A stretch of 48,520 nucleotides of DNA from Clostridia bacterium (GTDB lineage: Bacteria; Bacillota_A; Clostridia; Christensenellales; Aristaeellaceae), in NCBI GenBank assembly GCA_017481065.1, contig JAFUPT010000094.1, forward strand, positions 1 through 48,520, given 5' to 3'. The position numbers were made by a program, and so were the translations under genes. Positions 22,938 to 30,157 of the stretch are shown piece after piece (the first letter of the stretch is position 1; every line of letters starts with the position of its first letter). The notes below the pieces were generated by a model. That model was not told the origin of the DNA. It made no database searches and worked only from the letters and a program-made list of their open reading frames with translations.

Positions 22938-23480
22938 AAATGTTGCGCAGGATATTGAAGTGATGTTTTACGCTCTTTTCGGAAAGGGTTCGTCCGTCAG
23001 GTACTTTGTACTCATCTCTGAGATATTGGAGATACCGCATGATGTCAACGCCGGAAATCTCCGTCAATCGCTTATCACCCAGCTTCGGGATCATAACTTT
23101 GAGCATGAACTCATACATCGAAATAGTTGATGGACGCAAACCTCCACCCACGACCTTCAGAGGCATCCAGATTTCTTCCGCAAATACCTGAAGGTTTCCT
23201 CGTCAGGAATGAAGTCCGCGCTCTGAACGCCATTTTGAGCCTCAGGCAGGGGAGTTGTGTATTCGCCTCCTGTAGCGACTCCGCCATGCTTCAATTCTTG
23301 CTCCCAGCGGTAAGCTTCCGCTTCGGCAAGTTTCTTTTCTTTCGCAGCCGTTAGTCCCTCAGGCGGTTTCCACGTCGTGTATTCGAATTTCTGTTTTCCT
23401 CTTGCATCCTTGCCAACAAGACAGCGAAATTTATATACTCGCCGTCCATCCTTAGTGACCCTCTTTTCAATGTTTGCCAT
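22906..23480 (-). pseudogene. Tyrosine recombinase (integrase), frameshifted and lacking its catalytic domain
   Basis: The start MANIEKRVTKDGRRVYKFRC (23480) is an arm-binding AP2-like N-terminal domain. The frame breaks near 23180: one frame reads to DEETFRYL and the next frame resumes EEIWMPLKV. The core-binding SAM-like domain continues (STISMYEFMLKVMIPKLG to LRNIFNYAERQGL), then ends at 22906 in unrelated DNA. The whole catalytic domain with its R..HxxR..Y residues is missing. It lies just downstream of intact tRNA-Pro, as expected for the enzyme that made the 24-bp repeats. Confidence 0.88.
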
Positions 23481-23596
23481 TCCTTGAAAAACCGCCTTTC
23501 TCAAGGCCTTTCAAGGTGCCAGTGACCCACGATTTTTGAAAAAGTGACCCAAGAAGTTCAGTATTCCTAAACTCCAAGTTTAATCCAAAACAAAAG

Positions 23597-23629
23597 AAAA
23601 GCCTGAAACCATTGTAGTTTCAGGCTTTT
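23597..23629 (-). terminator. Terminator downstream of tRNA-Pro (element-supplied)
   Basis: AAAAGCCTGAAAC/GTTTCAGGCTTTT stem, directly past the tRNA CCA end on the minus strand. It is the counterpart of the hairpin at 19948. Confidence 0.8.
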
Positions 23630-23634
23630 TCAGG

Positions 23635-23711
23635 TGGTCTGGGTGAGAGGATTCGAACCTCCGGCCTCTTGAACCCCATTCAAGCACGCTACCAAACTGC
23701 GCTACACCCAG
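23635..23711 (-). tRNA. tRNA-Pro (anticodon GGG), CCA encoded
   Basis: Cloverleaf on the minus strand: acceptor CTGGGTG/CACCCAG (7 bp), D-stem GCGC/GCGT, anticodon stem CTTGA/TCAAG with loop ATGGGGT (anticodon GGG), T-stem GGAGG/CCTCT with loop TTCGAAT, discriminator A and encoded CCA. Its 3' 23 bases were rebuilt by the integrated element, so the gene remains functional. Confidence 0.95.
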
Positions 23712-23752
23712 ATATTCAGTTGTGCGGGCGCTTGTCCCTCGCAACAGAATAT

Positions 23753-23781
23753 ATTATATATCACTCTGGATAATTTGTCAA
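23753..23781 (-). promoter_or_regulatory. Promoter of tRNA-Pro
   Basis: On the minus strand a perfect TTGACA (23781-23776), 17 bp, TATAAT (23758-23753), about 42 nt upstream of the tRNA 5' end. Confidence 0.88.
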
Positions 23782-23861
23782 GGGGAAAAATCAATTCCGT
23801 TGTAAATATTTGGCGTAGCGGTGCGCGCGGCCGGTTTTACAGGAAAAACGGCGAAACATGC

Positions 23862-23891
23862 TTGACGCGGGGGCGGGTGTTTCCCTATAAT
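23862..23891 (+). promoter_or_regulatory. Promoter of the large structured ncRNA
   Basis: TTGACG (23862-23867), 18-bp spacer, TATAAT (23886-23891). The predicted start about 7 nt downstream coincides with the first base of the RNA's closing stem. Confidence 0.85.
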
Positions 23892-23897
23892 AAAGGA

Positions 23898-24125
23898 GCA
23901 GTTCGTGCGTGTCTGTGGTTGAAAGTCGATGCCAGGCGCGGGCAAAGCGATCCACGTAAACCGGCAAAAGTCCGGCGAGCATGGCGCGCCTTAGAAGTAA
24001 GTCCTGCCGGCCAAAAATTTCTTCCGAGAGGGTTAGTAGTGGGGAGGCAGAGTCCTTATGAGCGAACGCTCCAGCAGGCGAGTGTGGGGTCAAAGACCAG
24101 GTCAGGCGCGCGAACTGCGTTTTTA
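23898..24125 (+). ncRNA. Large structured ncRNA, about 225 nt; raiA-motif RNA is the leading candidate
   Basis: The RNA begins just past a strong promoter and ends in a T-run. Its termini pair over 11 bp: CAGTTCGTGCG (23899) with CGCGCGAACTG (near 24107-24117), followed by CG and TTTTT. Interior hairpins include GAGC-GAAC-GCTC, CCGG-7 nt-CCGG, and an arm closed by CTGCC/GGCAG. Purine-rich, apparently conserved joining segments (GTTGAAAGTCGATGCC, AGAAGTAAG) suggest a tightly folded RNA. Length, closing stem and a stand-alone promoter match my recollection of the Clostridia raiA motif, but I cannot confirm that without a covariance search. Not a 6S-type long rod. The frames open through it are not coding. 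Confidence 0.7.
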
Positions 24126-24230
24126 TTGTGAATTATGCACTGTTTATTGATTGAAAGCATGCATAAATTGTTCGAATTTATAATACATAAGTTAAATACG
24201 GTCTTTGCACTGCACAAAATAACGCATAGA

Positions 24231-25122
24231 TTAACTTAAAACATAGTTCATCATCTGGTTTTTAATTTCACCCAGTCTCGCCGGTTCGACTTGAATGTAT
24301 CGGTCTGTCGTAGTGGTTCTGGTATGCCCAAGACAAGCTCCAATCGCTCTTGTTTCAATGCCTGATGCGTGAAGCATGGACGTGTAAGAGTGCCTTAATT
24401 GCCGTGCATCAAGGTGGGGCAAACCAGTATATTCCCGGATTGCATCCCGCAGGGTGTTAATATCGTATTCGATCAACAATTCTCCGTTTTCATCTGCAAT
24501 CAGGTAGCCGTTTGGCTGCTGATATTTGAGTAGGACGGTTTGAAGTGTACGTGCGGTCACTGCCTTTCGTCTTTGGTGGGCCTAGCACCGGGCGGCTTGA
24601 CGGGTAGGTAACTGATCTTTCGATATGCAAAAAGCCAGTATCAAAGTCGATATCCTCCCATCGGAGTCCCAATGCTTCCTCACGCCGCATACCAGCGTAC
24701 AGCATCAAGGCAAGCCATAATGCCATGTTTTTGCTTGGGGCGATTCTGATCTTGTCAACCAGTTCCCGTACTTTCTCCTTTGGCAAGGCGGTAATACCTT
24801 TGCCTTCCTGACCGCCGTACTTGATGGAACTGCTTTTTGTCGGGTTCCGTTTGACCAACTCTTTTTCGACTGCAATATTAAACATCTGACTTAGGAAATT
24901 GACTTTCTTTTTGATGGTGTCTGTGGTCAGATGCTGCATGGAGTTTATGTAGTCCTGTATGCGGTCTGTGTCGATGAACTCGATGGGTTCATCACCGAAG
25001 AAGGTGCAAGCATCATTTAACCATTTGAGTTGAATTGTATTATGGGAGAAATCACAACGATGGTTTCCAATACCCGACCACCGCACGACCAGCACATATA
25101 CGAATACTTCTACACTATTCAT
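24231..25122 (-). pseudogene. Second tyrosine recombinase, frameshifted and without its N-terminal domain
   Basis: From 25122 the reading frame covers the core-binding domain (DTDRIQDYINSMQHLTTDTIKKKVNFLSQMF-type) and the first catalytic Arg (GMRREEALGLRWEDI), then PPKTKGSDRT. A frameshift near 24545 breaks it; the rest continues in another frame with LDARQLRHSYTSMLHASG and LGHTRTTTTDRYIQ to the stop at 24231. The HxLRH motif reads RQLRH, so even before the frameshift the first active-site His was altered. The arm-binding N-terminus is absent and the start is weak. No direct repeats were found around it. Confidence 0.85.
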
Positions 25123-25172
25123 TCGTGTATTGCGGTAATTTCCGTCGATTTTCCAATGTTTTTTATCTCATA

Positions 25173-25200
25173 AAAGGACCCGCAGAAATGCGGGCCCTTT
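25173..25200 (-). terminator. Terminator of the ABC transporter operon
   Basis: AAAGGACCCGCA/TGCGGGCCCTTT with a GAAA loop, followed on the minus strand by T-rich sequence, 23 nt past the binding-protein stop. Confidence 0.85.
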
Positions 25201-25222
25201 TATGATGTCCGGAAATATAGTT

Positions 25223-26053
25223 TTACTTCTTCGTCACGCGGGCGAATGTATCAGCGAAATAGATTTCGGTTGCGAGAGCGCCGTCGATGGTTTCGCTCCA
25301 GAGGATGGTGCCGTCTGGCGAGATGACGCCCTTGGTCCAGAAGATGGCGTCCACGCGGCCGGAGGCCAGGGCAGTGCTACGAGCGGCGCTGTCTACCTGC
25401 ATGGTTTCAATGTTGACCTGTGCGCGCCGTGCAATCTCCGCCAGAACTGCCATGTTAAAACCGGCGGGCGTGCCGTCCACCGCTACATAGTCCATGGGCG
25501 GCAGGTCGCCGGTCACGGCCACGCGGATGATCTGTGCACCCTTGATTTCGGGCAGTTTGACAGGCTTTGGATCGCTGTAGATGCAGGCCTGCAGCTCGTT
25601 TTCAATCAGGCTGTCCAGGGTACCGTCGGCTTTCATTTCCGTCAGGGCATTGTTCAACAGATCGTAGATATCCCTGTTTTCTTCCATCACCATCATGCAG
25701 AAGGAATCTTGGATCGGCATGACATTGGGAGTCCACTGCAGGCTGTCGTTGCGGGCGACGATATACTGAGCAACGCTTGCATTCACGCCGAGGGCAGTTA
25801 CATCGTCTGCGTTCAGCGCCATCAGCATGGTGGTCAGGTTGTCGAATTCGATCTGACCGCTCTGGTTAGCCATCATATTCTGCACGAAAGCATCGGTCTG
25901 GTCATCAAGGTACTGTGATTCCTCTGCCATCTGCGGCAGGTCCTCAATGCCGACGCTGATCATGCTGAGACGGCCGATGATCTCTCCCTCAGCGAGGCAG
26001 GCCATGGAAAACAGCAATACCAGAGCCAGAATGCTTGCCAATGTCTTTTTCAT
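25223..26053 (-). CDS. ABC amino-acid-type substrate-binding protein with permuted lobe order
   Basis: 276 residues with a signal peptide (MKKTLASILALVLLFSMACLAEG), probably exported and possibly lipid-linked at Cys19, though no clean lipobox is seen. Residues about 60-155 look like the second half of an SBP_bac_3 protein (LMALNADDVTALGVN, then DIYDLLNNALTEMKADGTLDSLIENEL). Residues about 168-276 look like the first half (IIRVAVTGDLPPMDYVAVDG, PAGFNMAVLAEIARRA, ALASGRVDAIFW, TEIYFADTF). The order is therefore reversed relative to normal family 3 binding proteins. It is last in the operon, 17 nt after the ATPase gene. The ligand is probably a polar amino acid or related compound. Confidence 0.85.
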   Translation of the reverse strand: MKKTLASILALVLLFSMACLAEGEIIGRLSMISVGIEDLPQMAEESQYLDDQTDAFVQNMMANQSGQIEFDNLTTMLMALNADDVTALGVNASVAQYIVARNDSLQWTPNVMPIQDSFCMMVMEENRDIYDLLNNALTEMKADGTLDSLIENELQACIYSDPKPVKLPEIKGAQIIRVAVTGDLPPMDYVAVDGTPAGFNMAVLAEIARRAQVNIETMQVDSAARSTALASGRVDAIFWTKGVISPDGTILWSETIDGALATEIYFADTFARVTKK

Positions 26054-26070
26054 GATTGGAATCTCCTTTT

Positions 26071-27162
26071 TTACATCTCTATGCGAAGGACGTTCGCGCC
26101 GTCCTCGTAGCTGTGGGTATAGTTTTTCGCCGTGTACCGGATGATCGTCACACCCAGACTGTCATCATCCGCACTACCGGCAAAGGGATTGAAAGCTTCG
26201 CCTACACATCTGCAGCTGATCCGGATTTCCTTTTCCGCCTCAGAATATTCGATGGCGATATCCATGCTAATATTCTCTTCGGCGTGTGCGATCATTTCAT
26301 ACACCAGTTCCTCGGTGCACAGCTGGAGCCTGTACGCAGTTTTGCTGCCCAGACCATATCTTTCTGCGAAGCTGTAGATGCTGCCCTGCAGCTCCATGAG
26401 GTCAAATTCCCGGCTGGAGATATGGTGGGTGAGGAACTTCATTTTTCGGATGAAGGCGATGGTCTTCTGGCCGCTGGGATGATCGAAAATTTCCTCCGGA
26501 CTGCCCTGTTCGTAGATGCCCTTGTCGGCAAAGAAGAGTACGCGGTCAGCAACTTCCCGGGCAAACTTCATCTCGTGAGTAACGATGATCATGGTCATGC
26601 CGCGTTTGGCTAGCATGCGCATCGTGGCCAGCACTTCGCCCACCATGGTGGGATCCAAGGCCGATGTGGGCTCGTCAAAGAGCATGATTTTCGGCTCCAT
26701 CATCAGGCAGCGTGCGATGGCGATGCGCTGCTTCTGCCCGCCGGAAAGCTTGCCCGGCATGGCATCCGCCTTGTCCAGCAGGCCCACCTGGTTCAGCAGA
26801 GCACGTGCCTTTTTCTCCGCTTCCTCCCGCTTCATGCCCAGCAGGCGTATCGGCGCAAGGCACAGGTTGTCCATCACATTCATGTGGGTGAACAGGTTGA
26901 AGTTCTGGTATACCATGCCCATGCTGCGGCGGATTTGGTCCACGTCCGCATTCCGGGCGGTGATCTCTTGCCCGTCGATGAAAATCTGTCCTGCATCCGG
27001 TCTTTCCAGCAGTTCCATGCATCGCAACATTACACTCTTGCCGCAGCCGCTGCTACCGATGATGGCGATCACTTCGCCCTGTTCCACCGTAAGGTTCAGG
27101 TTTTTCAATACCTCTGAATTGCCGAAGGACTTGCATAAGCCCCTGATTTCAATCAAACTCAT
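26071..27162 (-). CDS. Amino-acid ABC transporter ATPase fused to an RsbW-like HATPase domain
   Basis: 363 residues; start at 27162 (MSLIEIRGL) overlaps the permease stop as ATGA. Residues 1-240 are a complete GlnQ/HisP-type ATPase: Walker A GSSGCGKS, Q-loop YQNFNLF, signature LSGGQKQR, Walker B IMLFDEP, and H-loop THE. Residues about 250-363 are an unexpected soluble domain: LQLCTEELVYEMIAHA gives the N-box E..N-type helix of serine-kinase/anti-sigma HATPases, DDDSLGVTIIRYTAKNYTHSY the G-box region, and NVLRIEM the final strand. This domain replaces the usual end of the ATPase. It may regulate transport or bind a partner in response to nucleotide; inference. Confidence 0.9.
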   Translation of the reverse strand: MSLIEIRGLCKSFGNSEVLKNLNLTVEQGEVIAIIGSSGCGKSVMLRCMELLERPDAGQIFIDGQEITARNADVDQIRRSMGMVYQNFNLFTHMNVMDNLCLAPIRLLGMKREEAEKKARALLNQVGLLDKADAMPGKLSGGQKQRIAIARCLMMEPKIMLFDEPTSALDPTMVGEVLATMRMLAKRGMTMIIVTHEMKFAREVADRVLFFADKGIYEQGSPEEIFDHPSGQKTIAFIRKMKFLTHHISSREFDLMELQGSIYSFAERYGLGSKTAYRLQLCTEELVYEMIAHAEENISMDIAIEYSEAEKEIRISCRCVGEAFNPFAGSADDDSLGVTIIRYTAKNYTHSYEDGANVLRIEM

Positions 27163-27842
27163 GCTGCATCCCCCTTGTTTCGCTTCCGATCGGTGAGTGC
27201 AAATAGGATATTCACCCCGTAGGACAGCGCCAGATACAGCAGCATACCCACAATGATCATGAATAGCGGTTGCATGGTGCGGGCGGAGATATTGTTGATC
27301 ACGCGGGTAAGATCGGTGATGGTCACATATCCCACCACACTGGTCCATTGGATCAGGTTTACGATGGTAGATTGGTATATGGGCCGGGCAATTTTTATTG
27401 CCTGCGGCAGTGTAATCAGGCGGAAGGCCTCCCACCTGGAGAATCCCAAAGTGCGCGCGGCCTCCACCTGGCCATGGTCTGTGGCGTCCAGGGCGGAGCG
27501 CATCAGCTCGGCAATGTATGCCGCTGTATTCATACCGAAGGCGATCACCGCAATCATCCAGGCCTCCATCGGACTGCGGGCAAATACTACATAGTAGAGT
27601 AGCAGCAACAGCATCAGCACCGGGGAACCCCGCAGTACGGTGATGTATATCCTGGCCGGTACGCGCAGGATTGCGGTCCTGGTCCTGCGCATGCCGCAGA
27701 TCAGTGCGCCCAGCAGCGTACCCAGCACCAGCGAAAGCGCGGAGATCTGCACCGTGACCCCAAGCCCCTTCAGAATCGTCAGCCACGCGCCGCCGTCGAT
27801 CAGTATTTCATAGATTCTGTTGAATAGCTGCATATCAGCCAC
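27159..27842 (-). CDS. Amino-acid ABC transporter permease (HisM/GlnP family)
   Basis: 227 residues from a GTG at 27842 with AGGGGA 5 nt upstream; ATG at 27833 is the alternative. It has five membrane segments and the EAA loop GQVEAARTLGFSRWEAFRLITLPQA, which contacts the ATPase. TVLRGSPVLMLLLLLYYV is the family's conserved second helix pair. It is the first gene of the operon and overlaps the ATPase gene by 4 nt. A single permease implies a homodimeric channel. Confidence 0.92.
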   Translation of the reverse strand: MADMQLFNRIYEILIDGGAWLTILKGLGVTVQISALSLVLGTLLGALICGMRRTRTAILRVPARIYITVLRGSPVLMLLLLLYYVVFARSPMEAWMIAVIAFGMNTAAYIAELMRSALDATDHGQVEAARTLGFSRWEAFRLITLPQAIKIARPIYQSTIVNLIQWTSVVGYVTITDLTRVINNISARTMQPLFMIIVGMLLYLALSYGVNILFALTDRKRNKGDAA

Positions 27843-27875
27843 CGCTTTCCCCTAAAAGTCCATCGCTATAAGCCT

Positions 27876-27904
27876 ATTATAGCATTGAGGAAAATACATT
27901 TCAA
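27876..27904 (-). promoter_or_regulatory. Promoter of the ABC transporter operon
   Basis: On the minus strand TTGAAA (27904-27899), 17 bp, TATAAT (27881-27876), about 35 nt from the start codon. Confidence 0.82.
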
Positions 27905-28066
27905 CCCGGTTCCGGGAATGGGGGATATACAAATGAAAAACCATCTCCAGCCGTTCATCTTCGGAGAAGGCAGACGGACTAGAACTGGTTCTATCACAAA
28001 AATCCAGGGAATCCTGACGCATCGTGTGATGCGGCTGGGATCCCTTTTACATATACAAATAATAAT

Positions 28067-28100
28067 CCCCTGTCATCTGTTTAATGGGATGTAGCAGGGG
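28067..28100 (+). promoter_or_regulatory. Leader hairpin before the ORF at 28113
   Basis: CCCCTG pairs with CAGGGG around an inner CATC/GATG stem. The hairpin ends directly at the AAGGAGG ribosome-binding site, so it could affect translation. The rest of 27905-28066 holds another small stem (GCATC-GTGT-GATGC) and no gene. Confidence 0.4.
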
Positions 28101-28112
28101 AAGGAGGAAATT

Positions 28113-28415
28113 ATGGAATTTTCTATTCACAACCTGTGTGCAGGTGAAATAACAACTATGCTCTCAACGAATCGATCCTTGGAGCATGAGCAGCACGTTT
28201 ATGATTTTGCTTTCTTTGTGGAGATCGCCATCAAGAAGTTTTTCCCGATCCTGTTTGAGGAGCACATGAAGCAGTACAACGAAAAACTGAAAATAGCCTT
28301 TGAAACCTATCTGAACGGCAAAAAAATCCATGATAGCGATATTGACAAGGGTGTATCTGAGATTCTTCAGAAGGCGATTGATGATGCGGGACAGAGTATA
28401 AAGATCAGTTTTTGA
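28113..28415 (+). CDS. Hypothetical protein, 100 residues
   Basis: It has a strong RBS (AAGGAGG, 6-7 nt upstream). The protein is helical, with SLEHEQHVYDFAFFVEIAIKKFFPILFEEHMKQYNEKLK in the middle and a short amphipathic C-terminus. No membrane segment or catalytic motif. It stands alone between the ABC operon promoter (divergent) and the repeats upstream of the integrase. Likely a cargo gene of the neighbouring element; function unknown. Confidence 0.65.
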   Translation: MEFSIHNLCAGEITTMLSTNRSLEHEQHVYDFAFFVEIAIKKFFPILFEEHMKQYNEKLKIAFETYLNGKKIHDSDIDKGVSEILQKAIDDAGQSIKISF

Positions 28416-28430
28416 TCTTTTATGCTCTGT

Positions 28431-28500
28431 TTTTGCTTGGTTTCACTCTGATTTTACCCAATTGGACTCTGCTTGTACTCATCCGGACTCGGTGGGGCTC
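28431..28500 (-). repeat. Phased direct-repeat array upstream of the integrase
   Basis: On the minus strand 18-bp repeats start at 28490 and 28469, exactly 21 bp apart, with consensus GAGTCCRRWTGRGTAMAA; a weaker third copy starts at 28448. A half-phase GAGCCC starts at 28500. The array ends about 54 bp before the integrase -10 box. The same array, in inverted orientation, lies at 30158-30240. Confidence 0.75.
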
Positions 28501-28553
28501 TGTTTGAACTTGGCTGGATGATTTTGTAAACCAAATCCTTCTGTAAACTGCGG

Positions 28554-28559
28554 TATAAT
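28554..28559 (+). promoter_or_regulatory. Probable -10 box of the integrase promoter
   Basis: TATAAT about 48 nt before the integrase ATG. No good -35 sits at the right distance, which would fit a promoter that needs an activator; the phased repeats lie 54-123 bp upstream. Confidence 0.5.
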
Positions 28560-28606
28560 GTAAGAAAGAAAAACTTGCACCAACTGTAAATGAAGAGGGT
28601 TGAACT

Positions 28607-29794
28607 ATGATCGAGATTTCCGGCGTTGACCGTATTACTGCAACTACTGCGCGGATTACCGTGTTTGATGGTTATGAAGACGGCGGGCAGAAGCGCAGGA
28701 AGAAGACTGTGAACATTCCGAAGCGCATACAAGGTAAGGAGGACAAGGTTCGGGACTGGCTGATTGCTGAAAAAGTACGGTTTGAAAATAAGGTGGATCG
28801 CAAAGAGGTTGGCAATCGTGTGATGACTGTGGAAAAGTGGGCCGCAATCTGGCTGGAAGAATATATAAAGCCGGATCGGCGAATCGGCACATATGATAAT
28901 CATGCCAGCAACCTGCGCCTGCATATCTTGCCGGAACTCGGCAAGGTGAAGCTGGAGAACCTGAACCCACCGAAGATCAAGCTGTTTGCAAATAAGATGG
29001 CGAAGAAAAGCAACGGCAGGGGAGGGCGCTTGTTCCCGATATCTGTTGGCAACATCCGGCGCACGCTATCTGCTATGCTGGAAACGGCAGTCGAACAGGA
29101 AATCATGGTCAGCAATCCGGCCAAGAAAGTGACATGGATTTCAGAAGGGAGAAAGAAGGGAAAGGCATTGACGCCTGTTGAATATAAGATTCTGTACAAT
29201 GCAATACAGCATGAGCCTTTGGTTTGGAGGACGATGTTCCTGCTGATTATGACGATGGGCATGCGCAGGGGTGAGGCAGTTGGCCTCGACTGGCGCAGCG
29301 TGGACTTCAAAAATGAACAGGTACATATCGTCCAGTCTGCTATCTCAACGGCGAAGCACCGAATGATCATCGGCCCGACGAAGACGGGTGCGGGTGTGCG
29401 CAGCAACTACATCCAGCCGGATGTGCTTGAACTTCTGAAACGACTGAAGGCAGAACAGAAAAAGCGATACGCCTTCTATGGCAAGGAATGGTCGCAGGAC
29501 TATCCGGTATTTCTGAATGAGGAAATCCTGGAACGCATTCACCCGGACAGTGTAACGAAACGCTTCGAGAAATTGTGTAAACGAATCGGCTTGAAGATGC
29601 GGTTGCATGACCTGCGGCACAGCTATGTTTCCGCAGCCATCCATCAAAATGCGCCGATTACGGAAATTGCCCGCCAGGTTGGGCATGCCAGCACCGATGT
29701 AACCCTGCGAATCTATGCCCATGCATTCGGAAATGAACTGGAGTCTAGTAAAAATGTCTCAAATTTAGTGCGTCAGGCATACCAGAATTTGTGA
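28607..29794 (+). CDS. int: Tyrosine recombinase / integrase, intact
   Basis: 395 residues with three domains: an N-terminal AP2-like arm-binding domain (1-65), a SAM-like core-binding domain (about 72-180), and a catalytic domain (about 190-395). All active-site residues are present: Arg in GMRRGEAVGLDW, Lys in PTKTG, HDLRHSY, VGHASTDVT, and the nucleophile Tyr in LRIYAH. The layout is that of Tn916/ICE and phage integrases of Firmicutes. A tRNA 3'-end fragment lies 125 bp after the stop, and repeats flank the gene on both sides. The weak RBS (AGAGGG) is 8-9 nt upstream. Confidence 0.95.
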   Translation: MIEISGVDRITATTARITVFDGYEDGGQKRRKKTVNIPKRIQGKEDKVRDWLIAEKVRFENKVDRKEVGNRVMTVEKWAAIWLEEYIKPDRRIGTYDNHASNLRLHILPELGKVKLENLNPPKIKLFANKMAKKSNGRGGRLFPISVGNIRRTLSAMLETAVEQEIMVSNPAKKVTWISEGRKKGKALTPVEYKILYNAIQHEPLVWRTMFLLIMTMGMRRGEAVGLDWRSVDFKNEQVHIVQSAISTAKHRMIIGPTKTGAGVRSNYIQPDVLELLKRLKAEQKKRYAFYGKEWSQDYPVFLNEEILERIHPDSVTKRFEKLCKRIGLKMRLHDLRHSYVSAAIHQNAPITEIARQVGHASTDVTLRIYAHAFGNELESSKNVSNLVRQAYQNL

Positions 29795-29807
29795 CTTCTG
29801 TATCACA

Positions 29808-29832
29808 AATAAACCCCAAAACAAACCCCAAG
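29808..29832. repeat. AAACCCC direct repeats after the integrase
   Basis: AAACCCC occurs twice with a 12-bp period (29811, 29823) and the block reappears at 30048-30071 with the same period. Position next to the attachment region suggests recombinase or accessory-factor sites; inference. Confidence 0.5.
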
Positions 29833-29875
29833 CCCGAAATTTCCCACTGGTCTTTTTCAAAAATGGCAAAAAACA

Positions 29876-29911
29876 AGCCCTGAAAGCACAATATACTATG
29901 CTTTCAGGGCT
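29876..29911. terminator. Bidirectional terminator between integrase and tRNA fragment
   Basis: AGCCCTGAAAGCA/TGCTTTCAGGGCT stem with CTTTTT on the plus side and a T-run on the minus side. It serves the integrase and, originally, the tRNA. Confidence 0.85.
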
Positions 29912-29919
29912 CTTTTTCC

Positions 29920-29961
29920 TGGCGTGCCATGCGCGACTCGAACGCGCGGCCTTCAGAGTCG
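29920..29961 (-). pseudogene. tRNA 3'-end fragment (attachment-site remnant)
   Basis: On the minus strand: variable region, T-stem GCGCG, loop TTCGAGT, CGCGC, acceptor strand ATGGCAC, discriminator G and CCA. No matching 5' half (GTGCCAT) or D-arm is found to the right, so only the 3' part of a tRNA is here. It is followed on the minus strand by the terminator hairpin. This is what a displaced tRNA end looks like after integration; the intact gene should lie outside the window. Confidence 0.7.
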
Positions 29962-30047
29962 GAGTTGACCCTGAGGGCCTTTTCTAAGGCCAAAATCGTG
30001 GATTTATCGAGAAAAAATCCTTCCAAAACCATGCTCGAAATTTTTGA

Positions 30048-30091
30048 ATAAACCCCAAAATAAACCCCAAACCGGGTATTCAGAGTCGGGA
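30048..30091. repeat. Second att-like block
   Basis: The AAACCCC double repeat is followed 8 bp later by TTCAGAGTCGG, an 11-bp match to the inner edge of the tRNA fragment (29952-29962). The same two parts are about 120 bp apart in the first block. This suggests a partly deleted second junction, as after tandem integration. Confidence 0.5.
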
Positions 30092-30157
30092 AGGAATCAG
30101 GCTGGCTTAAATATAATCAGGAGATGCAGAAACCTCCTGATCTATTTTATTCCAGGC

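Larger units (their letters stand above)
19981..23657. mobile_element. Decayed 3.65-kb integrated element in tRNA-Pro
   Basis: The element is bounded by 24-bp direct repeats. It holds a small RNA unit, a toxin-antitoxin pair, an RHH regulator with operators, several small accessory genes and a broken integrase next to the intact tRNA. No intact recombinase, conjugation or replication gene remains. A sharp breakpoint at about 22915 joins a truncated accessory gene to the truncated integrase, showing that most of the element has been deleted. Confidence 0.8.

Noticed and set aside
23775..24131. A 118-codon frame over the ncRNA
   Set aside because: The region has a promoter, end-to-end pairing and a T-run typical of structured RNA; the peptide is Arg/Gly-rich without an RBS.
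29920..29995. Complete tRNA gene at the integrase 3' side
   Set aside because: Only the T-arm, acceptor strand and CCA are tRNA-like; the anticodon arm cannot form a 7-nt loop and no acceptor 5' strand or D-arm follows.
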